A DNA stretch of 64,000 nucleotides from Paramecium pentaurelia (taxonomy: Eukaryota; Ciliophora; Oligohymenophorea; Peniculida; Parameciidae), in NCBI GenBank assembly GCA_905183005.1, contig CAJJDO010000095.1, positions 197,355 through 261,354 of the forward strand, given 5' to 3'. This document shows positions 11,769-23,485 of the stretch, piece after piece; positions within the stretch are counted from its first letter, which is position 1, and each line of letters opens with the position of its first letter. Under the pieces are notes generated by a model. The model saw only the letters and a list, made by a program, of their open reading frames with translations. It ran no database searches and was not told the origin of the DNA. Both the position numbers and the translations under genes were made by a program.

Positions 11769-14226
11769 TCAAAGAACAATTATGTTATTTACTTCAATAT
11801 CTTTTAAGATCTTTTCTGTTGCTGAATTCATAGTTGGTGGTCCACAAATAAAGTAATTAGATACAGTATTTAAATCACCTATATATGATTTAAATATTTG
11901 TGCATTAAATCTTTAGGTGATTATATCACATTCTTTTAATTTAAAATTTCCTTTTACAACCATTTTGAAATTTGGTATATCCAATTAAGATTATAATGAT
12001 AACAAAGTAAAATAGATTTCTTTACCAATCTAATAATAATATATATATAATAAATACCAAATCATCTAATGAATTAACAGCTAAAAATAAAGTGATCTTG
12101 AAATTCTTAATTTATCCTGTATTTATTATTTAAGCAGCCTCTTAACCAAATTGTTTCAATAATATTTTATGATAAGTCAATTTAAGTTAATACTCTAATA
12201 TATCTAAGAAAGGAAACAATCCAGTACCACCAGCAATGAAAACTAAATGATTACCATTTTCTATTGTAATATTATTTCCATAAGGTCCTTCTATTAGATA
12301 CTCTCCATTACGATTGTCTTCATGAATAAAAGATGAAAATCCATTTTTAGATTAATACCTCTTAATTATTAAAGGTAATTCAGATAAGTATTCTTCTTCT
12401 TTTGGAATTTCCTTTTGTATAGTTTACAAAGAAAGTATTTTTTTAAAGAGATCAGAAAGATCCTTTCTAAATTTAACCCTTTGAGATGTCATACTCTATA
12501 CCATAGTATATTATCTAGTAGAAATGTCATTATCTTCAATTGATTTAATAACAAAGTATTAACCAAAAGTTTATAAACCAGATAAAGTATTTTTGAATTG
12601 ATACTTATCATGAACAAATCCAAAATAAGCAATTTAGTCAGTGTATGGATGAATAGTATTCAATTTCCATGTTTCCTTTAATTATTTGACTACTCTACGA
12701 TTTGATTAATTAATAAAGAATTCTAGATCTTAATTAACATAAATTCCAGTAGTATATTTTTCTAATATTTTGAGAGTGTATATGCTATGTTAATAAACTT
12801 TGATTTTGAGTTAATCAAGTGTATAAGCTCCTATTATATATCTAGTAACATCTTGACCTTAAATAAGTTTCCAAATATAATTGCCACCTGGATGAATCAT
12901 TTATGATAAATCAACAACTTAATTTTTATATATACACCATAACTTTGATGATTTCTTTTCAAAACCTTCATCTTATTGACTATTATTTATATCCAATAAT
13001 GGATTTTAACCATCATTATAAACTTTCTTAGAATTAGACTCTTTTCCAGTCATAACTACATTAACCAAACTACCCTTTTAATATAGAACTTCCAATATGA
13101 GACGAGTAGTTAAAACAGCTCCCAAGATCAACATTAATCTAATATCATTATCCATAAATAGTCCTGCTATTATTTATAATTTGCCTAATGTATATACAAT
13201 ACTGCCTAGAATAGCATGAATTGAAGGTTTTACTGATACTTTTTGATTAATCTTTAATGAAGTTAACATATAATTATAGAGAATTCCCCCTATACTTTAT
13301 GCTATCATAAATATTGCTACTATCATAAATATGATTATATGGAATTGATTTTTAACTGATTATTCTTTAAAATTACTCCATTCTAAAACACTCCAATCTG
13401 TACTTAACATCATCATAGCTGTTGTAATTGAACTTGTCACTATTAAGATAAATAAAAATCCATGTAAATATGTTCTATATCCCCAAGTCTTGTAATATCT
13501 TCCAATTATTATAGCAACATCACTAGCAATACCCCAACAAACAAAATTTGTCCATTTATGAATATAATATGTATTGTCTCCATCCACTATAATAACGTCA
13601 TTACTTCCTCCATCATCAGTGAAATTTAATATTACTGATCCTCTATTCACATTCCCATGATTTGATACTGTAATATTAGCCTCAGTCTTACCATGAGCCC
13701 ATATAAAATCAACTGCTTCTCCCTCTATTAAATCTTTATCATATTGATCACCTAGTTATTTAAAATCTATTTTAATACCTGTTTTTACTAATCTCTTGAA
13801 TTTTACACCTGTTTTACCATTCTAATTATAGTAGTAACCCAGAAGTTACAAATCATCAGTTCCTCCTGATGAAATATCAGTTGGAGGTCTTCCATGTTTA
13901 ACACAATAAGAATCATTTACAGTTATCACATTATCGTAAACTTCAAATACCCATAAATCTGCATCTGACATAGATTTTCCAAGTCCTAAAGAAAAATAAC
14001 TTATCTTATCAATCTCTATGAACATTATCACTTCTTTCTTATCTTCACTAAACTCAAAGTAAAAATCAAAATGAGTATCTACAATTTATTAATAAACTCA
14101 TTTACCGCTATCAGAAATCTTAGCATGAGTTCTTGGCTTTGTAATATCATTACTTGGATCATGATAATAAAATCTATTTTAACAGATTATCACTTCAATC
14201 AAACCTAAAATGAGTAGGTTTATCAT
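11769..14226 (-). CDS. DOMON / cytochrome b561 / cytochrome b5 / NAD(P)H reductase fusion
   Basis: About 800 residues after splicing introns of 27 nt (14079-14105) and 28 nt. Order: signal peptide (MINLLILGLIEVIICQ); a DOMON-type heme/sugar-binding domain (about 30-190, SLGLGKSMSDADLWVFEVYD); a cytochrome b561 membrane domain with spaced histidines (IHKWTNF, LHGFLF, PSIHAILGS); a cytochrome-b5-like segment with HPGG; then a ferredoxin-reductase-type FAD/NAD(P) module (RQYTMVQS, GPYGN, FIAGGTGLFPF, C-terminal YFICGPPTM). Together these could pass electrons from cytosolic NAD(P)H through two b-type hemes to the far side of a membrane. Which acceptor is reduced (ferric iron, ascorbate radical) cannot be read. 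An ATG at 14259 would lengthen the signal peptide. Confidence 0.82.
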
Positions 14227-14403
14227 CTTTAATTAAAATATGTTAAAAATAAGGTCCATCTTTTTTAAATTATACTCGATGATGTAATTTATTACATTAA
14301 TTTGAAATTGTATAATTTTATGTTATATAATAATTTATAATCATTATATATATTTAATTACAATCAAATTAATATCGTATTAAAACTTTCATTAATTAAA
14401 TTT

Positions 14404-14939
14404 ATGTCTTACTAAATGAATAAAGCTCAATCCAATAATAAATTTTATATCATTTCAAAGAAAAAAAAAAATAAATATAAAATTCATACTAGTATTCAAA
14501 CAAATTTTAGTGAACTAATTGATGTTATTATTCTCACAAGACCATAAATGTAACAACAAGGAAATTCATAAAAATGGTTCAATCTATTGTTTTGATTAAC
14601 TTTGGGGATTCATGAATTTTATAATCTTAGATGATCAAATTTGCATTTTTTAATTGTGAATGAATGTATATATCAATTAGCCTATATATAAAATCTAAAT
14701 CTCTAGAGAAGATGAGAACTTTTAGAAATTCATAGTCTATGATTATATAAGATATCATTTAAATAATAAAATATGATGAGTAAATGTTGCTTAATCAATA
14801 TGAATTGAACAATAAATTAAATAATAATAATTTATCATTGACATTATCCAAAACAACAACAAAAACTAAATTGTCTAATATAATCTAAGAAATAATTCAA
14901 AAAGGAAAAAATTTTTTATAATTATAAAATCATTAGTGA
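14404..14939 (+). CDS. Small protein of unknown function
   Basis: Reads MSYQMNKAQSNNKFY.. for 159 codons after removal of introns of 31 and 25 nt and stops at TGA 14937-14939. The middle contains NGSIYCFDQLWGFMNFIILD and the C-terminal part is coil-like. A different frame beyond the stop (to TGA 15091-15093) also looks coding (DSPIDSFSLVFGGPIKDQQ); no intron joins it cleanly. The gene may therefore be longer, with a sequencing indel in the A/T homopolymers near 14905, or be degraded. Function is not recognisable. Confidence 0.45.
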
Positions 14940-15487
14940 ATCAGTCATTATAAATTTTTACTAATAAATAATTTAAGATTCTCCTATTGATTCCTTTAGT
15001 TTAGTTTTTGGAGGACCTATAAAAGATTAATAGCCTATTGCTATTAAACTAGATTCTTAAAATTAGTTAAGTTATAATGTTCTAGCTAATTGATTTCATT
15101 CTATATAGTACTATTTAATAAAATATAAATAGAAATCTTTTTTGGGTAATAATTGTATGATGATAATTAAAATGGTGAATCACATGTTTTCAATTTCTAA
15201 TATGTACATAGAAATAATATTAATTAAACAGTTTATATGATTATCATCTTGTATTAATATAATTTTATAATAAAATAGTTGATTATTTTTACATTATTAA
15301 TCTATTAAGTAGGAGTTTGAACAAATATAATAAAATAATTACAATAATAATAATTTGAATAGGAATTTGAAAGTATATAATTAAATGAAAGATCTGTTTA
15401 GAGGATAAATTACTAAAAAATCTTTATAAAAATATATATTATGATATTTAATATTAATTTATCAATTATAATTATACTCTTAATTAA
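14940..15487. other. Intergenic with coding-like remnant
   Basis: The first 150 bases carry the open, coding-like frame noted for the preceding gene. From about 15094 to 15487 only AT-rich sequence with no usable frame is seen. Confidence 0.4.
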
Positions 15488-16360
15488 ATGACTGACTATT
15501 TAAAAGCAGTAATTGAAACTTAATTAATTGGTGCATTTAGAGTAGCTGTAACATTACCACTAGAGCATGTGTTAGATAGAATAAAAACATATAAATAATC
15601 TAGATAAGGGATTACTTATTTATAAGTATAAGATTAAATTTGTATTAAAGAGTTTTAAAGAAATCATGGGAGCACGTGGATATATAGGTTTATATGATGG
15701 ATTCTATCCAAATTTCTTAAGATCAATGTTCAAATAATATTATAGATGGCCAATGATGATTTTCATACCATAATTCCTGAAAAACTATATTCATGATTAT
15801 TCTTTGAATAAGATTTTAACTGGAGTTTCAATAGGGATATTTGAAAGTTGTATAATAACACCATTTGAAAGATTGAAAATACTAAAAATGACAAATATGG
15901 CAGTAGGATTTGGATATTTGAAATATATTACATTTGACTAAATTTATGTTGGTTTCAGAATATTAACAACAAGATAGATAGTTTCTTGGACAAACTATCT
16001 TTATTGGGATCATAAGATACGTTATGCATTGAAAACAGATGCAAGTTCAAGATTAAGTTTTTGGAATGTGATAGTAGCATCAACATTAACAAGTTTGTTG
16101 AATATAATGGCAGGTAATTATAATAATAATAATTAGTACATCCATTTGATACAATCAAAACTTTGGTGTAAATGGAAGCCAATTAAATTTATAGTAAAAT
16201 ATCAGTAACTGAAAGTTTTAAGTTAGTTTTTAAGAAATATGGGATATCTGGATTGTATGCTGGTTGGTAAGCAAGAATTATAGGATACTTTTGTTAAGCA
16301 GCATTAACAACACCAACAATAGATTATTTGGAAAGAAATTATGGAATTGCAAAATAATGA
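15488..16360 (+). CDS. Mitochondrial carrier (SLC25) family transporter
   Basis: 274 codons after removal of introns at 15626-15650 (25 nt) and 16114-16136 (23 nt). The three carrier repeats each show a version of the PX[DE]XX[RK] signature: LPLEHVLDR near the N-terminus, TPFERLK in the middle and HPFDTIK in the third, followed by glycine motifs such as GLYDGF and GLYAGW. Six transmembrane helices in the inner mitochondrial membrane are expected for the family. The first motif is degenerate, so substrate cannot be assigned. Start MTDYLK directly precedes the first helix. Confidence 0.85.
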
Positions 16361-16394
16361 TTGATTATCTCATTGGGATGTAAATAATTACTCA

Positions 16395-19386
16395 TCAAAT
16401 ATACTATTAATAGTCTTTATCTTGTTTGAGTGAATCAATCAAGAACTGATCATCAAAGAATTTCAAAATAGATACATCTTCATTCAAACCTTTTCTTCTA
16501 CGAGTTTTTATCATAAATTCTCTTGCTAAATGATTTGAAGGTGCTGGTTCTAAAGGTTTAAGCACTATTGTTTTATCTAAAGGATCTCCTGGTAATAATG
16601 ACCAATGATCAAAAACACTTAAACAAAATGCTTATCCTGATGTATGTACTCTAAGATCAGTTTCGAATCCAAAGTGATCTATTGTTGGAATATGAGCTCT
16701 CACAACTGAAAAGGGTGTACCTGGTTTTGCTTATTCAGATAAAATATGTCCTCTTCTTCTCAAAAGTACATTATGGATGGCAGGAATACAATCTTGGAAA
16801 CACATAATTTCTGTTAATAACATTGGTTCCATGATTTTTGGTGTTGCCATAAGGAATGATGAATAACACACTCTTCTTGTTGTTGGTATTATTTATCCAC
16901 CTCCTCTATAGATTGGTTCCTATTTATAATAAAAATATTATTATTACATTTGCAATATTTGCTTCAATAATCTTGAATTTAACATTTCTAATAGGTTCAT
17001 CACACAAAGGACCTTCTCTAGTTGCCCATTAAAAACCTTAAATCATATAATCTTTGACTTCATTTAATAATTATTTATTTGTTTCTGAAGGTAAAGTATC
17101 ATCTAGAAATACATTAGGTCCTGTTTTTTCAGGACCAAATGCCCATACAGATCTACTCTATATAATATCCCAATTAAAATTGGATTTAAAGTATTCACTT
17201 AATTTATTTTTTGGCCATGATAAATCTATTTCTTCATTTTCAATTCTCTCAGCCAATCCCTTATCTTATGGAGTCAAACCTTTATCTAATGGAGTTGCTA
17301 ATGCTTTAATCTAATAAATAATATAATTAAATAAATACTCTATTCTTTTTATTAGGAGTATCTGCATAACAAGTTTTTGATGAAGTTTCAATAACAGTTT
17401 CACAAAAACGAACAGATGGATCAGATACTTTTATTTCTATTTCTGAATACATCTTTCTTAAATCATGCATAACACAATCTAAATATAATTCTCCTGTTCC
17501 TAATAAAATATGTTCTCCTGATTCTTCAACTTTAGTTGTCAAAATAGGATAACTCTTTGTGACTTTACGTAAACCTTCCAACATTTTAGGTAATTCACTT
17601 GGAACTAATGGTTCAATTGCAATTTTCATAGTTGCTAAAATATTATGTTAAATAGGTCTCAAAATATCCATTTATTAAGAATCTTCAATTATTGTAGCAC
17701 TCTTGCTTATAAATTAATCAATTCCCTCAATTAAAACCCAATTTCCTGCTGGTACTTTATTCACTTCTACTCTATATCTACCTTAATATATCCAGATATT
17801 TTTAATATTCCTTATTGCCATATCCTCTTCATCATCTATATTATATTTTTCACCTAATAATTTAACATTCTATCCTTTTTTAATAGTTCCACTTATAACT
17901 CTTCCTAGAGCATCAAAACTCATACAATCTGGTCTACTGTACAATTTCACAACATTTATACATAATGGTCCTTTATGTGAACCTTGAGAAGCTTAAATAA
18001 ATGATTATTTTGATTTATCACCCTAATAATATAATTCCATTTTCTTTTTACTACCTTCCTATGAATTAGGTACTTATTCAACTAGTACATCAACTAAAGA
18101 AGATGTATTACCAAAATATATAGAACAAACTAATTTCAATAATGGTCTAGTATCCATTTTGAATTCACTTTTTTTTAGAGATATACCTTGACTTAATAAG
18201 AATGGTTCTAATTGTTCCTTGTCTTTAGAGACCACTTACCCAAATAATTTATAAATGGGTTCTAGTATAAATTCGACGAATGTCCTTTATGTAGCATATG
18301 GAGACATTTTACGAACAAATTTCTTCTCTTTATTATCATAATAGATATCTCCCCATAGAAGACGAGTGAATTGTTCAGGATTTAAGAAATTATTGTATCT
18401 CCTTGCAAAACTCTAAATAGTAAAAACAAATTAAAATAAACCTGAACCAAATATCACATTATGATTAAGAGGTGAAATGATTTAATTACCTCCATTATCT
18501 GATATTATGATGTTGACTTCGTCAAGTATATTTTTGATCTTTAAATATGCATCTGAAGGTGGCAACTTTAACTCAATGATAAGTCTATCTATTTTGTTAA
18601 TCAAAACTACTATAGGAATCTTCTCTTTTACGGCTGCCTTAATAAGCATTTCAGTAGTCATCATTACTCCTTCAACTACATCAATAGTAAGCAACATGGC
18701 ATCACTAGCTCTTAAAGCACAACACACTTCATCCATAAAATTTACATGTCCAGGAGTATCGTATAGATTTACTAAATATGACTTATCTTTGCTATTGGGT
18801 AATAATAAACTCATAGGGATTGCTTTGATAGAGATCAATCTCTATTATTCATCTTAACGAGTATCAGTATAACGGATATCTTTCTACAAACTAAATTGCT
18901 TAAGATGAGTTTGTTTAACAAAAACGTCCATCAATGATGTCTTACCATGATGCAGACCGCCTACAATTGCAACATTTCTTACCAAAGCAGGATTCTTAGA
19001 AATACGACATAGAAACTCATAGTCGAAAGTAGTTTGAGGTATCTATGTCTCTTAGATATCAAATTCCTTTGATTTTAGTGGAGCAATCATAGGCTAAGTT
19101 ATTGGTTAAGCATCCTCTTCTTAAACATTGATTTCAACATCTCGACCATATACTTGTTAAGCATCTGGATAGTATTGTTTGTCTTCATTAAGAATTACTG
19201 CAACTTATTGATTAGGTATATACACTCTCTTCAAAGATAGAAGCATTTTATTACATTTGCTATTACATGTTCTTGGTCATTTTCAGCTATCTATTCTTCT
19301 TCAATCTACACATTATCTTCTTCATCTGAATCTATTTCTGGTCCTATGTAATTTCCAAACTCATCGTAATTATTCATGTCGTCCAT
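16395..19386 (-). CDS. SNU114: U5 snRNP GTPase Snu114 / EFTUD2
   Basis: An EF-2-like spliceosomal GTPase that controls U4/U6 unwinding through Brr2. The N-terminus carries the family signature DEFGNYIGPEIDSDEED. The G domain shows GGLHHGKT (about residue 130), DTPGH and NKID. EF-2-type domains follow, including VIFGSGLFQF, GTGELYLD and RGGGQIIPTTRR, and the C-terminus is typical (KTRRRKGL.. SILKFFDD). Three introns of 26-28 nt give about 969 residues, close to the family length. It ends 34 bases from the carrier gene, tail to tail. The 5' part lies in the duplicated segment and recurs at 20075-20526. Confidence 0.95.
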
Positions 19387-20073
19387 AATTAATATATAAT
19401 ATTAAATTAAATGCATAAATTATTTTGATATTGTACTATATAGATATCCATGCAAATCAGAACAAAACAAATTGCTTTCTAACATTACCAATGATTTCAT
19501 TTGGAATTACTTTCAAAACATTGAATCTGACAGTCTTTGACAATGGTCTTAATATTAAATCATTAATACCTGCATTATCCACAAACTACGATATCTCCTT
19601 CTTTAACAGGACCAAATGCTGGAGAAATGTGTACTGGTACATTTCTATGTCTCTTTTCATATCTATTATATTTGGCAACATAGTGCAAATAATCTCTTCT
19701 AATGATAATGGTTCTTGTCATCTTTGTAGAAATCACAATTCCTCTATAATTTATTCTTTTTTGATTGTACTTTAATATTGCTCCTCTAACACTAACATTT
19801 CCTGTGAATGGACATTTCTTATCAATGAAATTTCCCTCAATTGCCTCCTTAGGTACTTTGAATCCCAAACCAACTTCTTTCCAATATCTAACACCTTTGG
19901 AAGTCTTCTTAGCTAAGAGTTTCTTGGAGTTTTAGAAAATGCCTTCTTATTTTTAGAATGCTCTCTATGATTGAACGTCTGCCATAATATATTTTTTTTA
20001 ATTAAAAGATATAATTTTTTTTTTCTTTAATCCTCAAATTAGAATCAATATTATCCAAATAATCATTCCCTTC
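18935..20073. repeat. Direct repeat copy 1 (probable assembly overlap)
   Basis: 1139 bases that reappear, as far as I can read without a difference, at 20075-21213, separated from the second copy by a single N. It contains the 5' end of SNU114 and the whole uS17 gene. Confidence 0.9.
19457..19985 (-). CDS. RPS11: 40S ribosomal protein uS17 (RPS11), copy 1
   Basis: 159 codons after introns of 27 and 22 nt. Reads MADVQSQRAFQKQEGIF .. KVPKEAIEGNFIDKKCPFTG .. STKMTRTIIIRRDYLHY .. VHISPAFGPVKEGDIVVCG .. KTVRFNVLKV, all diagnostic of eukaryotic uS17, which binds 18S rRNA in the small-subunit body. The length matches the family. It is 70 bases upstream of the SNU114 start on the same strand. An identical second copy at 20597-21125 is probably the same gene assembled twice. 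Confidence 0.95.
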
Positions 20074-20074
20074 N
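20074..20074. other. Single unknown base N (scaffold join)
   Basis: The only N in the window, exactly at the junction of the two 1139-base copies: ...cattcccttc N tgatgtctta... It marks a join of two contigs whose ends overlap but were not merged. Confidence 0.95.
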
Positions 20075-20526
20075 TGATGTCTTACCATGATGCAGACCGC
20101 CTACAATTGCAACATTTCTTACCAAAGCAGGATTCTTAGAAATACGACATAGAAACTCATAGTCGAAAGTAGTTTGAGGTATCTATGTCTCTTAGATATC
20201 AAATTCCTTTGATTTTAGTGGAGCAATCATAGGCTAAGTTATTGGTTAAGCATCCTCTTCTTAAACATTGATTTCAACATCTCGACCATATACTTGTTAA
20301 GCATCTGGATAGTATTGTTTGTCTTCATTAAGAATTACTGCAACTTATTGATTAGGTATATACACTCTCTTCAAAGATAGAAGCATTTTATTACATTTGC
20401 TATTACATGTTCTTGGTCATTTTCAGCTATCTATTCTTCTTCAATCTACACATTATCTTCTTCATCTGAATCTATTTCTGGTCCTATGTAATTTCCAAAC
20501 TCATCGTAATTATTCATGTCGTCCAT
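20075..20526 (-). pseudogene. SNU114: SNU114 5' fragment (duplicate, truncated at N)
   Basis: Repeats the first exons of SNU114 (MDDMNNYDEFGNYIG ..) and is cut at the N just after the GGLHHGKT region. No remainder of the gene follows. Almost certainly an assembly duplicate rather than a true pseudogene. Confidence 0.85.
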
Positions 20527-20596
20527 AATTAATATATAATATTAAATTAAATGCATAAATTATTTTGATATTGTACTATATAGATATCCATGCAAA

Positions 20597-21125
20597 TCAG
20601 AACAAAACAAATTGCTTTCTAACATTACCAATGATTTCATTTGGAATTACTTTCAAAACATTGAATCTGACAGTCTTTGACAATGGTCTTAATATTAAAT
20701 CATTAATACCTGCATTATCCACAAACTACGATATCTCCTTCTTTAACAGGACCAAATGCTGGAGAAATGTGTACTGGTACATTTCTATGTCTCTTTTCAT
20801 ATCTATTATATTTGGCAACATAGTGCAAATAATCTCTTCTAATGATAATGGTTCTTGTCATCTTTGTAGAAATCACAATTCCTCTATAATTTATTCTTTT
20901 TTGATTGTACTTTAATATTGCTCCTCTAACACTAACATTTCCTGTGAATGGACATTTCTTATCAATGAAATTTCCCTCAATTGCCTCCTTAGGTACTTTG
21001 AATCCCAAACCAACTTCTTTCCAATATCTAACACCTTTGGAAGTCTTCTTAGCTAAGAGTTTCTTGGAGTTTTAGAAAATGCCTTCTTATTTTTAGAATG
21101 CTCTCTATGATTGAACGTCTGCCAT
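20597..21125 (-). CDS. RPS11: 40S ribosomal protein uS17 (RPS11), copy 2
   Basis: Identical in exon and intron sequence to the gene at 19457-19985. It starts 144 bases from the divergent URI1 gene, so this copy shows the true upstream neighbourhood, while copy 1 shows the true downstream neighbour SNU114. Perfect identity, including introns, argues that one physical gene was assembled twice. Confidence 0.85.
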
Positions 21126-21269
21126 AATATATTTTTTTTAATTAAAAGATATAATTTTTTTTTTCTTTAATCCTCAAATTAGAATCAATATTATCCAAAT
21201 AATCATTCCCTTCAATACTATCTCTAATTCATTTATTTTTTTTCAACTAAATTTATACTTAAATAAATT

Positions 21270-22145
21270 ATGCAAAATCAAATTATGCTCCTTCAATTAA
21301 AAAGATAATTAGAAGACACAATCAAGACTTAGCAATTATTAAAGAAATTGCCAACCTAAAAATTAATACCATTTAATTCAGTCATGTATCTAGATGCAAA
21401 AATACCAAAATAAGATAAATGCATAATTTCTTTAGAAGCAGACTATGCAGCTGAAGTGTCTTTAGAATCAGCTCATTAAATATTATAAAGAAGAAGAATT
21501 AGATTGGAAGAAAATTTTATTAAGTTGAGGGAGAAGGAATCATATGAAGAAATGTAACATGATTTAGGACATAAAATAGATGAGGATAAGGATTAAAGTA
21601 AAGGTGAGGATGTGAATGAAAATTGTGATTAAAGAAAGCCTAAATCATATGATTTGATTGAAAAATTAAAAGAAGATGAAAAACTTTAATAAAAGTAGAA
21701 ACAAGAAAAGCAAAGGTTAGAAAAAGAAAAATTAGAAAAAGAAAAATTAGAAAAAGAGAAATAAAGATAAAATTAATCTATTGGGTAAGTCACTTAATTA
21801 GCTGATGGTTTATTTGAAATAGAAGAAAAATATATTTAAGAAGAAGACAATAATAAAGATTAAATGAATGAAGAAAAATAATAACTTCTAAAATTAATTT
21901 CAGAAGCCTTTTATAAAGAAAAATTTGATGATTATGATAAATATTCACTTTAATTGAAAGAATTGAATGAGAAATTAAATTAAATGAAACCTAAAAAAGA
22001 GATTTAATAATAAAAAGAAACAAATTCAGTTAAATAATAATTACCTACAATTCAAGAGAATGAAACTAATGATGAATATTAATAAGAAGAATAACCTAAG
22101 AGAATTTCAAAGTTTAAATAAGAAAGACTTAAACAAAAAAAATGA
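21270..22145 (+). CDS. URI1: URI1-like unconventional prefoldin (RPB5 interactor)
   Basis: An intronless frame of 291 codons. The N-terminal 115 residues look like an alpha-type prefoldin subunit: coiled coil, a hairpin region (FNSVMYLDAKIPKQDKCIIS), then coil again (SAHQILQRRRIRLEENFIKL). The middle is a charged EKEKLEK-type coil. The last residues, QPKRISKFKQERLKQKK, match the short URI box shared by URI1/Bud27 proteins. Family members act with R2TP/prefoldin-like complexes in assembling RNA polymerases. The prefoldin fold plus URI box makes the assignment good, though no search was run. Confidence 0.75.
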
Positions 22146-22176
22146 TATATATTTTTTATTGTAAATAATTTTAATT

Positions 22177-22563
22177 ATGGATTTATAAGCAATAAATTCC
22201 AATTTTAAGAATTTCCTTGAAGAAGTTGGTTCATATTATAGTGTTGTTGATGATTAAGAAGTTCAAATATTAAGGAAAAAGCAAGATGATTGTTATCAAA
22301 ATTTCTTGGATGTTCATTATGAATATACAAAGTGTAATAATATTATTATAATTTAAGGTATTTCATAAATAGATGACAAATATTCTAGTCTAAATAAAAC
22401 TTTTAAATTCAAAACAGAAAAAGCTGCCAAATCTTACAAATCTTGTTTATAAAACAAAAAAGTTGAAGAATGTCATGAAAGAACTTGGAAGCATTTACAT
22501 GAAAATATGAAGCAATACATATCATTATTAAGAAGAATTGATACCTAAACTATTAAATATTGA
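22177..22563 (+). CDS. Small helical protein of unknown function
   Basis: 128 codons as an open frame, or 120 if a possible 24-nt in-frame intron is removed (gtaataat..taag). Starts MDLQAINSNFKNFLEEVGSYY, 31 bases after URI1. The C-terminal half is helical with spaced cysteines (KSYKSCLQNKKVEECHERTW). The length and cysteines faintly recall small mitochondrial proteins, but no twin-Cx3C motif is present. Function unknown. Confidence 0.6.
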
Positions 22564-22593
22564 ATAATAATATATAATAATAAAATACTTAAA

Positions 22594-23170
22594 ATGTAAA
22601 ACTTAGATTCAACAAAAGAATTGACCTATGAATAATAACATGAATTATACAATTAGCAAATTGCTGATAATAAATAATTTTCAAGTGCAATGGCTTATTT
22701 ACTAATGGATTTATGTGAAGAAGGTGACAATGATGCTAATAATATTTAAGAACTAGAATCTTTTAATAGTCCAAAAGTCCCATCAATTTCTATTTATGAT
22801 TATATCTGTAGAATATTAAAATAGGCTTAATGTTCTTAAGAATGTTTAATAATGGGGTTAATATTAATTGATAAATTATCTTAAAAATGGGGAAGAATTA
22901 TAGTAAAATCAAATAATGTTCATAGGTAAATTTATTTTTATTTTTATTAGATTATATGTAGTATCAGTAATGTTATCTGCTAAATTTTATGATGACAGAT
23001 TCTTTCAAAATTCATATTATGCTAAAGTAGCTGGTATTTCACATGAAGAATTTAATCATTTAGAAAGAGTCTTGGTTTTCTTATTGGATTTTAAATTAAT
23101 TATAGATCCATTACTCTTCTTTACATATCGTTAAAGAATTATAACCAATTATTTTGATAATCCAGAATGA
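22594..23170 (+). CDS. Pho80-type (P/U) cyclin
   Basis: 183 codons after removal of one 25-nt intron at 22926-22950. The cyclin box reads ISIYDYICRILKQAQCSQEC .. LILIDKL .. VHRLYVVSVMLSAKFYDD .. NSYYAKVAGISHEEFNHLER, matching the Pho80/PCL/CycP family pattern of a short single-box cyclin. These bind a cyclin-dependent kinase and steer it to nutrient, phosphate or cell-cycle tasks; the partner is not known here. Start MQNLDSTKEL lies 31 bases after the previous stop. Confidence 0.85.
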
Positions 23171-23485
23171 CCTTTTAAATTTAAATAATGTGTATTATTC
23201 TTAATTTATAAAGTAATAATACATATAATTAAATGCAATCTATTAATAATGTAAATTATCAAATAAATTTAACATTATTAAAATAGATAATAGATATTGA
23301 GATAAATAATATTTTATAAGTAAATGATTGATTCATTATCTTATATATATATATTCTATTCTTATAATACATTTATTTATAGAGATATTAATATTTTAAA
23401 TTTCAATTTTAAAAGATGAAATATAAGTTGTCATCGATTTGAATTAATAGCTATAAATTATTACATTTATGTTTTATTAATTATT
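23171..23485. other. Intergenic
   Basis: AT-rich spacer between two co-oriented genes, with a short TA repeat near 23343. Nothing else recognised. Confidence 0.5.

Larger units (their letters stand above)
20075..21213. repeat. Direct repeat copy 2 (probable assembly overlap)
   Basis: Same sequence as 18935-20073, offset by 1140. Unique sequence resumes after 21213, where copy 1 met the N. Confidence 0.9.

Noticed and set aside
18507..18857. Plus-strand open frame inside SNU114
   Set aside because: Antisense shadow of the GTPase domain; no independent coding signal.
19425..19775. Plus-strand open frame inside RPS11 (also at 20565-20915)
   Set aside because: Antisense shadow of the conserved ribosomal protein; duplicated only because the assembly is.
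18935..21213. True tandem gene duplication of RPS11
   Set aside because: No difference found, including introns, and a single N exactly at the junction make an assembly overlap far more likely.
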